Shown piece by piece: positions 36,701 to 49,744 of a stretch of DNA of 64,000 nucleotides; position 1 is the stretch's first letter; every line of letters begins with the position of its first letter. This DNA comes from Platerodrilus igneus. Lineage: Eukaryota; Arthropoda; Insecta; Coleoptera; Lycidae. Both the position numbers and the translations under genes were made by a program. The notes below the pieces were generated by a model. That model saw only the letters and a list, made by a program, of their open reading frames with translations, was not told the origin of the DNA and did no database searches. The stretch spans positions 9,157,501 through 9,221,500 of the forward strand of contig JARFIW010000003.1 of NCBI GenBank assembly GCA_036346225.1, in the 5' to 3' direction.

Positions 36701-37785
36701 CAAAATTTTCCCAATGTCTTTCAGCAATTCATTTGACCTTTTATTAAATCTTTTGTGGAAAGCTTTACTATTTAGTTTCTCAAGGTCAAAGTGCTGTTTT
36801 TTGGTTTTTTTTCAAATTTTCAAATTTAAGCGCGGTTTTCGTAATTACTATATTGTGATCGGTGTCTATATCTGCTTCTGGGTAGCTTCTAGAGTCATTA
36901 ACTTGATACCTAAACCATTGTCTAACAAGAATGTTATCTATTTGATATCTTCGTATGCCTCCTGGCAGCTTCCACGTGTATCGTCTTCTAGCATGATGTT
37001 GAAATAATGTGTTTGTAATAGTTAAATGAACCTACTACTGCTCTTTCCTACCCTCGCCTACCATTGCACTAAAATCTCCCGTAATTATTAAATTTCAATG
37101 TCCTTTTACGAATCTTGGTATATGTTCGATATATTTGTAGATCACTTCTACGTCTTCCTCGCTGTAGTTGGAGGTCGGCATGTATACTTTTATTGCTATC
37201 TTTTTACCAGTTTAGATTCTAAAGTAACCATGAGCACTCTTTCCTTCTTTTGTAAGTAGTTTTGTACACTGCATAATTATCCCCATACCTGAATTTCCAT
37301 CCTCTGATCCTGTATGAATTACCCTAAAGCTTCCACTTCAAAAATTCCCAGTACCTGCCCACCGAACTTTGATAATCTTTACTGTTTAATGCCAACCTAT
37401 TCATTTCAGTTTTCAAATTTTCTAGCTTACCCACTTGATTCATGCTTCCAACATTCCACACTTCTTTTAAACTTTACAATCACATCCTCGAAAGAAGTCC
37501 TCTCCCAGAGATCCTAATGGGGGGACTGTTTTAACTGCTGAATCTTTTACCCCAGAGGATACTATCATCTTAAATAACAATTTGTAGTATGCCGTGTACT
37601 AGGCAGGTAATCTGGTGGTTTCCTGTTGCCTTCTACATGGCAGTGTGTCTTAGAATACCATACCGATCCCTGAGATCTCGGTCTCTCTAAATACCGAAAG
37701 AGCTGCTGTGCTGCTCTCTTTCGAGAGCCTGTCTTAGTCTGGTTCCTCACTAAAGACCCCACTAATTTGGTTAAACCTATTATAT
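33708..37785 (-). mobile_element. RTE/BovB-like LINE, copy C (old, heavily decayed)
   Basis: The same element as copies A and B, diverged throughout and with no long frame left. The C-terminal module is at 34760..35100, the RT region (AATATATCATCTGCGAA-like FADD text) near 35510, the linker at about 36300..36750, the endonuclease at about 36800..37400 and the leader at 37500..37785, where it stops about 90 bp short of the 5' end of copies A and B. A stacked older 3' relic (33708..34440) is present and holds a SINE. No outer duplication was found. Confidence 0.88.
34042..34354 (+). mobile_element. tRNA-derived SINE with 12-bp target duplication
   Basis: A 313-bp insertion flanked by GGTATACCAATG at 34030..34041 and 34355..34366. 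The head has a tRNA-like pol III promoter: an A-box-like GTGGATAAATGTAG and a B box GGGTTCAAATC near 34109. The central part contains CGGATGAGAGGTTAAATGGA and GCACGTTAAAGATCCCTACC, a pattern I associate with a conserved central domain in invertebrate SINEs. It ends in an A/T-rich AAATGTAAATGAAC. Joining the flanks restores the RTE relic seen in other copies. Confidence 0.88.
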
Positions 37786-38764
37786 ACATATTTTATAAAT
37801 AGTATTCAAATGACAAAACTTTCAACAAACAAACCTGTTTTGTACATACAAATTGCTGTCCTATTTCAATACCGAGACATCTTAAAATAATGTGAAAAAC
37901 AGGCATTTTAAATTCCAACTTAACTTTTTGTTTTCTTGCTGATTCAAGACTCTGATAACAAGAAATTACTACAGTAATGTGGTATATAAAAATTACTCAG
38001 TATAAAATATTAACTGTTTTCAAATACGATAGAGTTCAGGACTAAGACAAATTAAAATGTTCTAAGTAGTTAGTCTAACCATTCAATAATATCTATTTCA
38101 ATACAAGAACATTATAAGATATCCTGATATAATCTTGAAATCAGTTTGTATTTACAATTTTTTTATCTTGTCTCTTTATCACCCTAGCAGGACAAAATCT
38201 TTCCAATTCGTAGTTAAAATATCTTACAATAATCTGCTGTGTGTGTGTTTAATAGAACGCTGAGTGCTGTATGATTTATACAACATTGACTACATAGTAC
38301 TTTTCAAGATCTATTGATACAAAACATGTTGCCCACATCTGCAAAATAATGCGTAAAGGGTCTTGTGTTAATGGTTTGCCTTCTGTGGATTGTTTCATTG
38401 CGTAGTTGAGTGTTGCTTTTTACTATTGTGACATTGAGAGTTAAAATAAAACTTGGTAAAATGTTAGTTGGAATGGCAAGGTCTTCTTTAACAAGTTTGG
38501 TTTGAATTTACATATTTATAAATGTAGTAAATCATGTTTTATATTGCATAATAATATTTGTTGCGTGTACATATTGGTCATTTAAAGTGAAGTTTGCTTA
38601 CACAAGTAATTTTTTGAAACTATAATCTTGTCTTATTTGAGACCGAGAACGTTTTATCATCTAATCTTTATATAATCTTGAAAATATTATCATGCCATTA
38701 AACGATTTGGTACACAATCAAAGCATGTGAAATATATCATTTCAATATTTTGTTATTATTGTTA
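37786..38764. other. No recognisable feature
   Basis: AT-rich spacer between RTE copy C and the next transposase relic. Confidence 0.4.
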
Positions 38765-40880
38765 CAGAACAATACAGACAACCAAAGAAATGACCTAATA
38801 TTAACGACAACTAGTGTTTCAAAAATTAATGAGGTGTGTTTATTGTTATCAGAGGTAGACAGAAAAACTTATCGGCGCTTGTATTTACTTATTAAACTAT
38901 TTACTGCGTACTACAGCAAGCACAAACACATGCAATCGATAGCCACTACTTCAAAAAGAGATGAAGTGGTAGTGACATTGTCAGAAGAGGTAGGTTGGTT
39001 ATATATTTTATTATTACTGCAATCCATTTTTCAATTATAGCCTAACCCAACAGGTGATTTTGATCTTGCAGACAGCGATTATAGTTATCAACCTGAGAAA
39101 CAGATTCTGATAAAAATATCTCATCATATTTGCCTCGTAGCATTGAATTACTTGCAACACTAGTAGTACATAATCTGGATGTGCTCTTGAAATAAATCAG
39201 TCCTAACGAAAGGAATAGAAACGAAAAATAAGAAAAAAGCTAGTCATTTCAAGTCAGGCTTACTTTACAAAATCTGAACGTGAGAAAAATGCAAAACAAC
39301 TCCGAAATGGTTACGGGCAAGTGTAAACCATTCTGTACTACAAATTCTACCAAAGAGCAGTGACAGGAAATTTTAGATCAGTGCTATGCACTTGGTGATC
39401 GAACACTTTAGTGAAACTTTACAAGCAAATGTATGGTGATAAACTCCATGAAAATACTGCAGCGAGGAGTTCTAAATACTCATCACTTTTTCATCAATAA
39501 CAAGAAAAGACATGTGTGTAAATTTGTAAATTATTCTTAAACGCCTGGCCATTGCTAATTCCGCAATAACAACAGCTGAACAAAAAACAACAGTGAGTGG
39601 TGAACTTAGAGGTTATCACTGAAAGCACAAGACTGTTTCAGATAAATTCAAACAGTTTATCTGCGATCACATTAATCAATTTTCAAACATATAGTCACAT
39701 TACTGTGGAACCGACATGATGCATGAATATGAAAATTTGCACGTTACCTCAAAATTTCGACAACGTACAGGCAGTATGTTGAACAATGTCAAGCAAAGCA
39801 ACTGGTGCTGGCAAAACTATCTATCTATTTTTGCTTATATTTTCCATACCAAATTTAATATTGCCTTTTTAAACCTATAAAAATATTTATGTGCAAAGTG
39901 TGAGTCATTTAAAAATGCAGCACAAGCTGAGAAATAAACTCGTCAAGAATGTTATGATAATCATTTGCTAGAGAAAACTGAAGCTCGAAGTTTAAAGCAA
40001 AAAGACATAGACAGGACTAAAAATTCAGATGCCACTGGGCGATGTATTGAGTTTTTACAGAAAGTCTAAATTGAACTTCATCAATTTCACAGTTTACAAC
40101 GTTGTAAATAAGGATGTTATCTGTTATGCTTGGCATGAGGGTGTATCTAAAAGGGGGGGCCAATGAAATAAATACATGCGTCTACTCTCATTTGACATAA
40201 TTGGGCAGAAAATCCGAGGTAATCTTTTATTCGGACAATTGCAGTGGACAAAATAAATTTCTTCATGCTATGTACATGTACACAATGCAAACCCTTCCAA
40301 TAGACACAATTACGCATAACTACTTAATCACGGGTCACACATAAGACGATGCTGACAGCATTCATTTTATGATAGAGACATAAAATAGAAGACTACTGAA
40401 AAGTGGTCCCATCTATATGCTTTCCCAAGTGACTATGATTCTGAAATCAGCTAAAAAAATTTGACAATTCTTATACTGTGAACGAAATGAACACTGATCA
40501 ATTTTATAACTGAAAAAAATTATCCCATTGCCAGAAATATTTTACTATTGATGAAAAAGGAAAGAAGATTATTTGGGAGAACATAGAATGATTTTGGGTA
40601 GTGAAAGAAACCCCTTTTGCTTTTCAGTATAAAACTACATTTATACAAGAAGGGTTTACAGGGACCATAAACACAAGAAGAAAAAAAGCTATGCTGCCAG
40701 AATTAATATTAGAGAAGGGCCATTTACAATTATCAACAATAACCAAGCATAAAAAATATGATTTAATTTCTCCGCAGATTTAATTCCACAGAGCTATCAT
40801 GCTATTTCCGAGATCCTCAAAAGTGGGGTTGTTCCTGAATAAAGCGATGCTGAATGAACTGTGCTACCATAATCATTAGC
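38765..40880 (+). pseudogene. Transposase-like relic of the SDNCxxQNK family
   Basis: Decayed but readable on +: DSDYSYQPE (near 39076), basic RNRNEK (39210), NGK.KPFC...KEQ cysteine stretch (39300..39370), VSDKFKQFICDHINQF (39640), CAKCESFKNA (39895), CYAWHEGVSKRG (40120..40155), FYSDNCSGQNKF (about 40228..40263), THNYLITGHT..DDADS (40310..40360) and a basic C-terminal part to about 40880. The conserved SDNC..QNK and H..GH..D boxes are typical of a multicopy insect family of presumed DDE transposase origin. Many stops and frameshifts. Same family as 24560..25347 plus 30679..31010. Confidence 0.65.
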
Positions 40881-41394
40881 TTAGTTAGTGTGAATATAAA
40901 ATAAAATGTACTTTTAGTTTAAAATTACACTAGGATATTCTGTATTGCATAACCGTGTATACTTTATTATACAAACATTAAAGTACGATTGACCAGTTGG
41001 GAGTTTATTTTAATTTATAGATCAGATTAATTCACTGTACCAAAATTTCGTTATTCAATCATTTTGTTCAAAACAAGGTTTTAGAACATGTTGAAATCAT
41101 CTACCTATGTACTTATTATTATACTAAAACATCTTGAAATTTACAAACTTCACAAATAAAGATTCTTATTTCTTGTTCATCACAATGTAAAACTATCAAC
41201 AAAGAGTTAACCTTAAACCCTCTTAAAATCCTACAAACTAGACTTATCCAGTAGAACAATCTTTATTTAAGTTTATCTCAGAGGCAGCCATTTGAAATGC
41301 CTCTGTATTGAAATAGGGTAGTGATATTATGTAATAAGAACTGTCACCTAAACATACTTAACCAACTTTCCCAAAAGAAGACAGCCGAAGATTA
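40881..41394. other. No recognisable feature
   Basis: AT-rich spacer. Confidence 0.35.
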
Positions 41395-41525
41395 ATAGTA
41401 TATTATTCAACTAGCGAGTTATGATAACCATTACTCATTTGGAAGGTTTGTGCCGCAAGCCTGTTAGGGCGAACGACACAAGCCGAATGAGTAATGGCCT
41501 TAACTCGCAAGTAGAATACTATAAT
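41395..41525. repeat. Foldback element, imperfect inverted repeat arms about 45 bp
   Basis: CCATTACTCATT (about 41428..41439) is exactly complementary to AATGAGTAATGG (41486..41497). Outside it GCGAGTTA pairs with TAACTCGC, and inside it the GTTTGTG-like and CACAAGC-like parts also pair, so the arms cover most of 41395..41443 and 41480..41525 around a GC-richer loop. It looks like a minimal foldback or MITE. Confidence 0.72.
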
Positions 41526-41929
41526 TTTCTCACGACTACAAAAATTTTCATTATCAGATATTTTCTAGACGTTTTAACTAATATCGCAAACACTGACAAG
41601 CAAAAATTTATGTGTTCAAGTGTAACAGCCTACTTCGCATAATACAAAAATTATGCCTCACGGATTATGAAAAATAAAGGTTTGTACTGATTGGTAGGAG
41701 GTGTTGGATTATGATCATAATCTACGACCTGGATGTTCCTGATTGGTTAAAGGTGTTGGATTATGAATTCATATACACCTACAGAATATTGAGTGCTATT
41801 ATTAGTCCATTCTTAAATGCATAAGAAATGCATTACTGGATAGTCGTGGGAAAAATATTTAAAAGATTAGACTCAAATATGCAGCAGTGTGAGTATTTCA
41901 AAAAACTACTCAAAACATATATGGAGACA

Positions 41930-42740
41930 TTGAAGACAATTCGTTGACACTGGCCTGCGTGGTAGTTAATCAAAACATTTCGACACGGAAATAGAAACTC
42001 AAGTGAGCGTATTCAAATCTAAAGCATCAAAAATTTTAAAAATGCATAAATATAATCCTTAAAAATTGCACATTGTTCAAAATTTGCGACCAAATGATTA
42101 CATCCACAGATCAACATTTTCTAGATGTTTTATCTATAAAGTTAGGAAATATTATGTTTTATCAACCACATTCTGTAGACCAATGAATCCTATTCTTCTA
42201 CCCGTGGATTATTTAATTTCCATAACGAGCACTACTGGAGACATGAAAACCCATGCAAAGTAGTTCCACGCCGAAATCAAATTTGATTTGGATTTAATGC
42301 TGTTTGTGATATATTGCAAAACCGTTTACTTAGTCCAATAATACTTGATGGAAGATTAACGATTCAACATTCTTTCAAAATCCTTCAAACATCTTTAAAA
42401 GATTTATTAAACGATCTACCTTTGGCACAAAATAATCAAATTTGGTTTCAACAAGATGGCAAACACATGTTAGAGATGTTATCGCTTACTTAATTAACCA
42501 TTTTTATAGCAGAGTAGACACGACCCACACCTGTACAGTGGTCGGTCAGATCAACAGACTTAACACATCTGGATTTTTATTTAAGTAATCTCCAGTACAA
42601 TAATGTAGATCAACTGCAGAAAGCGATGGTAGAGACATTAAACGGCCTTAATCAGAATACATGATGATGTGTGACAAAGTGTTCTAGAACGCTGCCGATT
42701 GAATTTAAATTTCATTTGTTTTAAAATTGATCTGCGTTAA
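41930..42740 (+). pseudogene. Mariner-like DDE transposase relic
   Basis: The + reading with frameshifts: HIVQNLRPNDYIHRSTFSR (42072), a HYW..ENP box (about 42230), ILDGRLTIQ (42335), LQTSLKDLLNDLPLAQNN (42380), IWFQQDG (42440, catalytic DG), a degraded WP.RS.DLTHLDFYL (42540..42585) and a terminal segment to about 42730. The order is that of the mariner-related transposases common in insects, where WxxRSPDLxPLDF carries a catalytic aspartate. Stops throughout; no inverted ends identified. Confidence 0.72.
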
Positions 42741-43781
42741 TGCCTACTAGATTTAAAATTGCAATTTATTATTTTTAATAAATTTTTTTACTTATACATA
42801 TGTTGTGATACAGTTGAAAAGAAAAAAAAATGCTATCTAGCCATTTAAAAATCGAATATGGTGTGTCTAAAATAGAGAATTGCTACAGATATTTCGATAA
42901 CCATAATCTTGAATTTAATTTTAATAACACTTTTAAGTGTGCACAAATGAACTAAAGAACTTTTATAGGAAACTGTTTTGTATCTTTTATAATAACAAAA
43001 TATTTGAATTGAAAGAAATTGGCTATTTTTTAAATAATTTCTAAACTGTTTGGAATTTCAAATTTTTCTAAACACAATTTGATAATCCAAAGGACACAAC
43101 CTTGCCCATTTAGGCAGATCTCTATCATTAATAATAAGAAAGATAGTCATGGTAAGCTACTCAATATGCGACACGCTATAGAAAGAAGGATTCATTACAG
43201 TTTGCAAGTATATAATTAGTTAAAACTAACAGAACTATTTGTAAAATAAAATCATTTGCTAGCCAGAGAACTTATGCTGATTAACCATAATTGACAGTTG
43301 CAATAAAATTTCATCCTCAATTAATTTTAGTTTGTTGAGATCAGTTAGCAATTTGAGGCATTGTAAAATGTCTACACCTACAACACATTTGGAAATAGTA
43401 GTTTAAATAATCGTCTATAAAAATCCTGTTTCAAAACTAACCAAAAAAGCATTTTCTCCATGGGTTTAAATTATTATAACTGAAACTTAATCGTATGAGA
43501 AGAAATTTTTTGAGATGTAACGAAAAACTCCAACACATCCACAAAAGTGTCTATAAGAAATTGTAAGCTTGTTATGTGCAATTTCAGTCCTTATGAAATT
43601 AAATCCTACATTTCTTATGTTCTTTTCACAGTCATTTGAATATTTGTTAACAATTTCAACCGCTTTCTAAATTGAAATGATTGCTTATTCAACACCTCAT
43701 AGGTTTTATTAGTACATGTACTTATAATTTAAATATGCAAATCTACTCTATTTCAATATAGCATTGAAACTGGTATTTTTC
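42741..43781. other. No recognisable feature
   Basis: AT-rich spacer. Confidence 0.35.
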
Positions 43782-43795
43782 TTAAAGATTATTAT

Positions 43796-45145
43796 CATCA
43801 TTAGGTCTTCAGTCCTAGAACTGGTTGGACGCGTACCCTCATTGTTTCCTAGTCTGAACCAACCTACATATTTCACTGAAATTTGCTCAGTCTGCATCTA
43901 TCCCTATCTGTGTGAAAGTCTGATCTCGGTCTACCCCAACCTCTCTTTTCATATCTCTGCTTGTAATGTATTCTATACTATTCCTCAGAAATGCCTTAGA
44001 ACGTATCCTGTCCTTCTATTTCTCCTATTTTTTGTTTTCCACAGATATCTTTATTCCTCTACTATTTCTACAACCAATTTGTTATTAACTTTGTCTGTCC
44101 ATGCTACCATCCTCATACATCTGAAGCACAACATTCTAGAAAGCTTCTATCTCTTTCTGTCTGCTTTTCCTACTACCCCTATTTCATAGATGTACTGTGC
44201 TGTGCTCGACACTATGCCTTGAACAGTTTTTTCTTGTATCTATATTCATTGACTTTAAACATAGCTGCTGTTCTTTCTTGTTTGATGCAGTTCGGTCACC
44301 TCCTATTGTTTTACAATTTATACCCTATTTCCCTGATATTCAGTGGTGTGTGAAGGAGGGTAAGCAGCCTTTGGCTGGCAAGTTCCCTCAGCACTTGAGA
44401 CTTTGTGGAAGTAATAGTTATTCTAATTTATCCTTTTGCACAATCACCATTAGTTGAAAATATTTCATAACCAACACCTGTAGTTGTTATAATAATATCA
44501 GATTTAAGAGCACTTATTTTTTCGTCATTGGATTTTACGTCTTGAAACTGGTTGCACTTGTACCTCGGCTTATTTATGTTCTGAGCTAGCCTACCCAGTT
44601 CTTTGCAATTCTCACAACAGCCTATATACAGCTTCCCTTATATTGTTTTCTAATTATATGCCCTATTTTACCGAGATTCAGTGGTATGTGAAGGGGGTTA
44701 AGCAGACTGTGGCTGCCAAGAATCCCCCCACACTTAGACATTTGCCGTATTAATAGTTTTCCAGTAAATCCTTTCGCACAATTAACATTAGTTGAGAGTA
44801 TTGCAAAACCAATATCTGTATTTGTTTATAGTAATCACCATGTTTAAGTACAGTTATTATTTTTGTAATTAGTTTTCCATCTTGCGACTGGTTGGAAGCG
44901 TACCTCCATTGATTTCTATTCTGGGCTAGCCTACACATCTCCCTGAAACCCCTACAGCCTACATCTTTTACTATCTGTGTGCAGTAGTATAACCTAGGTC
45001 TACCTCTACTTCTATTTTTTCCTATCTCTGCTCTTTTTTTCCCTATCTCTGCTTCTAATATATTCCGCACTATTCCCTCATGTCTTAGTATGTGGCCTAT
45101 CATCATATCTCTCCTATTTTTTACTGATTTCCACATACTTCTTTC
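43796..45145 (-). mobile_element. RTE/BovB-like LINE, copy D (5'-truncated composite)
   Basis: Only the 3' part inserted: C-terminal coding module (45136..44880), tail remnant near 44840, middle 3' relic (44830..44520), tail remnant near 44500, oldest 3' relic (44490..43800) and an ATCATCATT tail. Near-identical 14-bp flanks (TTAAAGATTATTAT at 43782..43795, TTAAATATTATAAT at 45146..45159) mark a target duplication. The order of modules equals copies A and B, showing the stacked 3' region moved as one unit. Confidence 0.88.
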
Positions 45146-45159
45146 TTAAATATTATAAT

Positions 45160-45892
45160 AAGATTAAATTGTGGTTTGGTTATCAGGATAATTTGTTTTC
45201 AAAAGATTATAATGTGTAACGTACATGTTTCTGAAAGGTTACTTCGGATCTGGTTAGTAGATTGTATTTCATATAATATTATTAAGTGGTTTTCTATAAT
45301 TTTATATTGAAAGTAGGTAACAAATTTAACGATAAGTAATACATCCTTGAATTTGATGGATATTTGTGTTGTTTTGAAGTGCGGCAACTGGTTCTCGAGA
45401 GCAAAGGTTAAACGTGGGTTTTCCATTTATCAATCGTAGTTCACTTGTTAGAACAGTATGATGCGTTTAGAAAAATACCATTCATGTGGTTGATTAACTA
45501 GAGAGCAATGTTTTGAAAGAAGGTTGCGTGGTGAATTATTATTATTATTCTTATGTGTGTCTTCGCGAGAACAGAACTGAATTGTTTTCAGTAAAGTCCT
45601 ACGGGTTATCTCAAATGATTTCTTTTAAAGAGCATTATTTAGTCTCGTTGGTGTATGCTGAGAAATAGGCAAAGTCCTTTAGTAAGGAAAGATATAATTG
45701 TGATGTTTAGAGAATAATGTATGGGATCTCATTTCTGCGATGACGGTATAAAATTCTGGTTGATAATAAGTAACGCGAACTGGAAACTTAATAGGTTGTT
45801 TTGTGTTATTCAGCTTGCTGTCTTGTTCGCTTTGTTTGTTTGAACTTCAATCATGCTGTTAGTTATAAGAAGAAATACTTCTTCAACTAAGC
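45160..45892. other. No recognisable feature
   Basis: Spacer between RTE copy D and the CR1-like LINE; a short (ATT)n run near 45537. Confidence 0.35.
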
Positions 45893-48267
45893 CTGGCTTA
45901 CCTCTGATCATCTTTTAGTATATTGCAGCCTATATATTCCACATAAACAACCTATTCCTAGCTCACACGCATTTCGTACTTATAAGTATTTCGACCATAA
46001 AAATTTTTCTGAAAATGCTACTTCTATCGACTGGTCATGCTGCTATAATCAAGATCCAGTTGATCTAAAATTATCATACTTTAATCAAGTGATTACTGCG
46101 CTTTTCGATATACACGCACCCATTTGTACAGCGAAAAATTTTCGACCAAAGCCGGGATGGTTAACACATACATTAAAACAAATGATCAAGATAAAAGATG
46201 CAGCTCTTAGTAAATATAACAGAACTAGGAGAGTTTTGGACTGTACTTATTTCAAAGAGCTGAGAAACTATGTCACACAAGCAGTTAGGAATGAAAAGAA
46301 GGCATTCTATATTTACATGATTTCACTGTATAAAAATAACTCTAAACAGCTATGGAAGTTCTTTGAAAAAGCCAACATACATCGAAAACCTAAAAATACA
46401 ATTAATTTAAACAATGTAGATCCAGATTGTCTCAATCAACATTTTATAAATGATATTCCACTTACTCAAGTTGCAAAAAATACAATTAGATACTTTTCAT
46501 TGCAGAAATTTCCATTAAGAACAGAGGAACTAATATTTCACGCGGTATCCTCGGATGATGTGATTAAAGCAGTTAATAAACAGTCATCGAATGCTACAGG
46601 CTTGGATGGGATCTCACTAAAAATGCTAAAATTGATTTTGCCGTTCTGCATTAATGTTTTTACACATATTATTAATTCCATCCTAATTAGTTCAACGATG
46701 CCGGATCTATGGAAAAAATCTTTAATCACACCTATACCTAAGGTCAGTGTTGCGACATCTTATGAGGAACTTTGACCAATAAACATTTTAGCAACCATCT
46801 CTAAGGTGGTTGAATACATAATATACATACAAATTACCAACTTCATTGATAATAATGAAATACTGCCACAAATCTAGTCGGGTTTTCGTGCTAAGCACAG
46901 TACTGCAACAGTCTTATGCAAAATTATGAATGACCTGGTTCAGAATATGGAAAACTCACAAACCACGTTAATGGTATACCTTGATTATAGCAAGGCCTTT
47001 GATGTAATAAATCATCGACTCTTAATTGCAAAGCTATCCTACTATGGTTGGAGCTCATCTGCACTGCAACTTATGACTAGCTATTTATCTGGAAGAACTC
47101 AACAAGTAAAACTAAACGGAGTGGTCTCAAGTGAGTTACATGTAAAACAAGGAGTTCCGCAGGGGAGTAACCTTGGTCACTGTTGTTTACTATTTTCACA
47201 GCAGATCTACCTACCGTAATAACTGGCAACTGTAAAATCCATATGTATGCCGACGACTCCCAACTATATATACCTGGAGACCTGTATATTGCGAACCAGG
47301 TTATTTTAGAGATGAACAATAACTTAGAGGCAGTACTCACTTGGACATCAAATAATGGTCTAACTTTGAACCCTAAAAAATCAATATGTCAGTGTATAGG
47401 ATCTCCGTATTTCTGTTCAGTGTTCAAAAACAATATAAACTCGGAAATAGTATTAAACAAATGTGTTATAGCATTCAGCTACAAAGCGAAAAACCTAGGC
47501 GTAATCTGTGATGGTAGTTTAAATTTCGAGAGTCACGTAAATAAGGTTCGCAGTATTACATACTTTAAACTGAAATCCATTTATAAATCCAAGATGATGC
47601 TTCCTTCGGAGATAAAGTGGAAATTGTGTCAAGCGCTTGTAATAAGCCACATTAATTATTGTAGCACTGTCTATTTTAGTTACCTCTCTGAGAAACTGAG
47701 GAACAAGCTTCAAATCATTCAGAATTGCTGTCTGAGATTTGCTTATAATGTTCCCTATAGGGAGCATGTGACTCCAATTTATAATAGACTGGAAATCCTA
47801 AAATTCAAACCATACTGTGAGCTTTTGTTTGCAACTATGTTATTTAATATATACAAATCAGGTCAACCAGCTTACCTATATAGTCTGCTAAATGTAATAA
47901 CTTCTGCACACACTTGTAACCTGCGCAACAATAATCAATTAACTATACCGTACCATAAGACATCTAAATTTAAGTGCTCATTTGAATTCAACATTGCCTA
48001 CATATTTAACAAATATGATCATCTCTTTCTATTAGTGGATTCTGTTCCTGTATTTAAAAAACTTTTATTTAAAAAACTTATGAATTCTCAAAAACAATTG
48101 TAGTGTGATGTGAATGTAATGTAATGTAATGGAAAGTAATGTAATGCAAATGGGATATGCGAACAACAGCTATGCTGACATGTTCCCATTTAAGTAGTTG
48201 TTGTAAGAGGTGGTTACAATTACTACTTAATAAATAAAACATAAAAATAAAATAAAATAAAATAAAA
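45893..48267 (+). mobile_element. CR1/Jockey-group LINE, 5'-truncated, near-intact RT
   Basis: It begins within the end of the endonuclease (SDHLLVYC near 45912), followed by the RT: NATGLDGISLKMLKL (46591), QSGFRAKHSTA (46877), YLDYSKAFDVINHRLL (46978), KQGVPQGSNLGH (47149), CKIHMYADDSQLY (47233, catalytic DD) and a C-terminal domain to the TAG at 48101. Defects are two in-frame stops (46772, 46875) and a frameshift near 47180. The 3' end has GTAAT pentanucleotide repeats and an (AAAAT)n tail ending at 48267, as in this LINE group. The family call is by motif. Confidence 0.9.
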
Positions 48268-49744
48268 CGAGTTGTCTGCGACACAGATATGAAGTGTGTC
48301 AAAGATACAGTATTTTTTATATGACGATAATGACATTTGCTAATTTGTTGTTTGTATGAACTTTTATTTAATGAAGGACAGTGACAAAATATTGCAGTTT
48401 TGGTTGGAGACCAATCAATTTGTGTGATGTTATTTTCCTAACTTCCTTAGTAATCACCGATAAACAAATGCTGTAAAAATGTGCGAAGGTCTGAGAAGTT
48501 AGAAATTCAGTGGGCTCCTACAGTTAATAAATTTATAACACAGGGTACCGAAAACTAGTTCGTACGAAGTTGTTCCTTTGAGAAGTATAATTTTTTCAAA
48601 AAATAAATTATCTGCTGCAATTGATGCGAAGTTACTTTCAACTAATTCAGCCCATCACTATGTCAAATTTACCAAGCAGGATAACCCGGTATCATTGCGC
48701 TAATATAGGTGCAGTACGTCATGCCCAGCTGAAGGGACTGCTTCTTCTCTGTGTGGCTTTGATGACTTCTATTGGGAAGAATTGGGGCTAGCTTTTCAGG
48801 TTACTCATCGCACAACTACAGGTGTTGAGATTGGACAGATTGAACATGCTTCACTCGGATTATCAGTGTGTGCTTATGACAATAACTGTTACTGTTTAGG
48901 AATTTATTTAGAGATTTTTACATTGACTGACCATAAAAATTTAGAGTACACTATTATTTATGTGTGACGTTTTTTCCTAATGATTATTTTCTACAGCTAC
49001 AGCAAAATGCATTTCAACCTGTAGATGATTTCCTTGTTTTATTGCTGTAGTTTACCGTTAATTTTTTGTATTTACTTATCAGGAGTTACTTGTGAACAAT
49101 ATATAAGTATATGGTTTTTATGACTATTTTGATAGCAAAGATTTAATATTGGGTTAAACAAGTGACTGAAAACAGTTCACTATATAATTTTTTTAATTGC
49201 TGTTTTATGTAAATCTTAGGATGGAGAGTAGTAACTGAAAACGATTCACTACATATTTTTAATTTCGTTTTTCTATAAATATTATTATTTAGACTAACAT
49301 TGAGTATAGGATAAGGAGGAATGTATAAATTATTTTTGCGTAGATTTTATACTGTGTTTTGAACAAATGATGTTTTCTATGCAAGCTGGTTTTCTATAAC
49401 ATGTTGATATTTCTTGAATACTTGTAAATAAATTTTCTCTCTTGAGGTTTCCTTTTCCTTTCTGTGTGACCCACCTCATTCTACAAATGTCTAGCTAGCA
49501 CAGTCTTCTTTGGAATCCTCTTTTTGTTGAGGTATTCGATCCACCGACTTTCTTTACTATTTTTTCTTGTCTGCATGGAACACCGTAACAAACTGCTATT
49601 TTAAAAGTAGTAAATAAACAGCTTGATACTATTGCAACTTCGATAACTGTATGTCAAGGCTGAATTATTAGTTTAAACATTTTTTAGTTTTACTACCAAA
49701 TTGAAAATGATACGTAAATTAGTAGACCTTGTTACATACACTTT
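48268..49744. other. No recognisable feature
   Basis: AT-rich spacer with short open frames (for example 48782..48967) lacking a convincing domain. Confidence 0.35.

Noticed and set aside
48782..48967. Open frame containing TDHKNLEY, reminiscent of Ty3/Gypsy RNase H
   Set aside because: Flanking residues do not match the RNase H context on either side, and no other pol domain is nearby.
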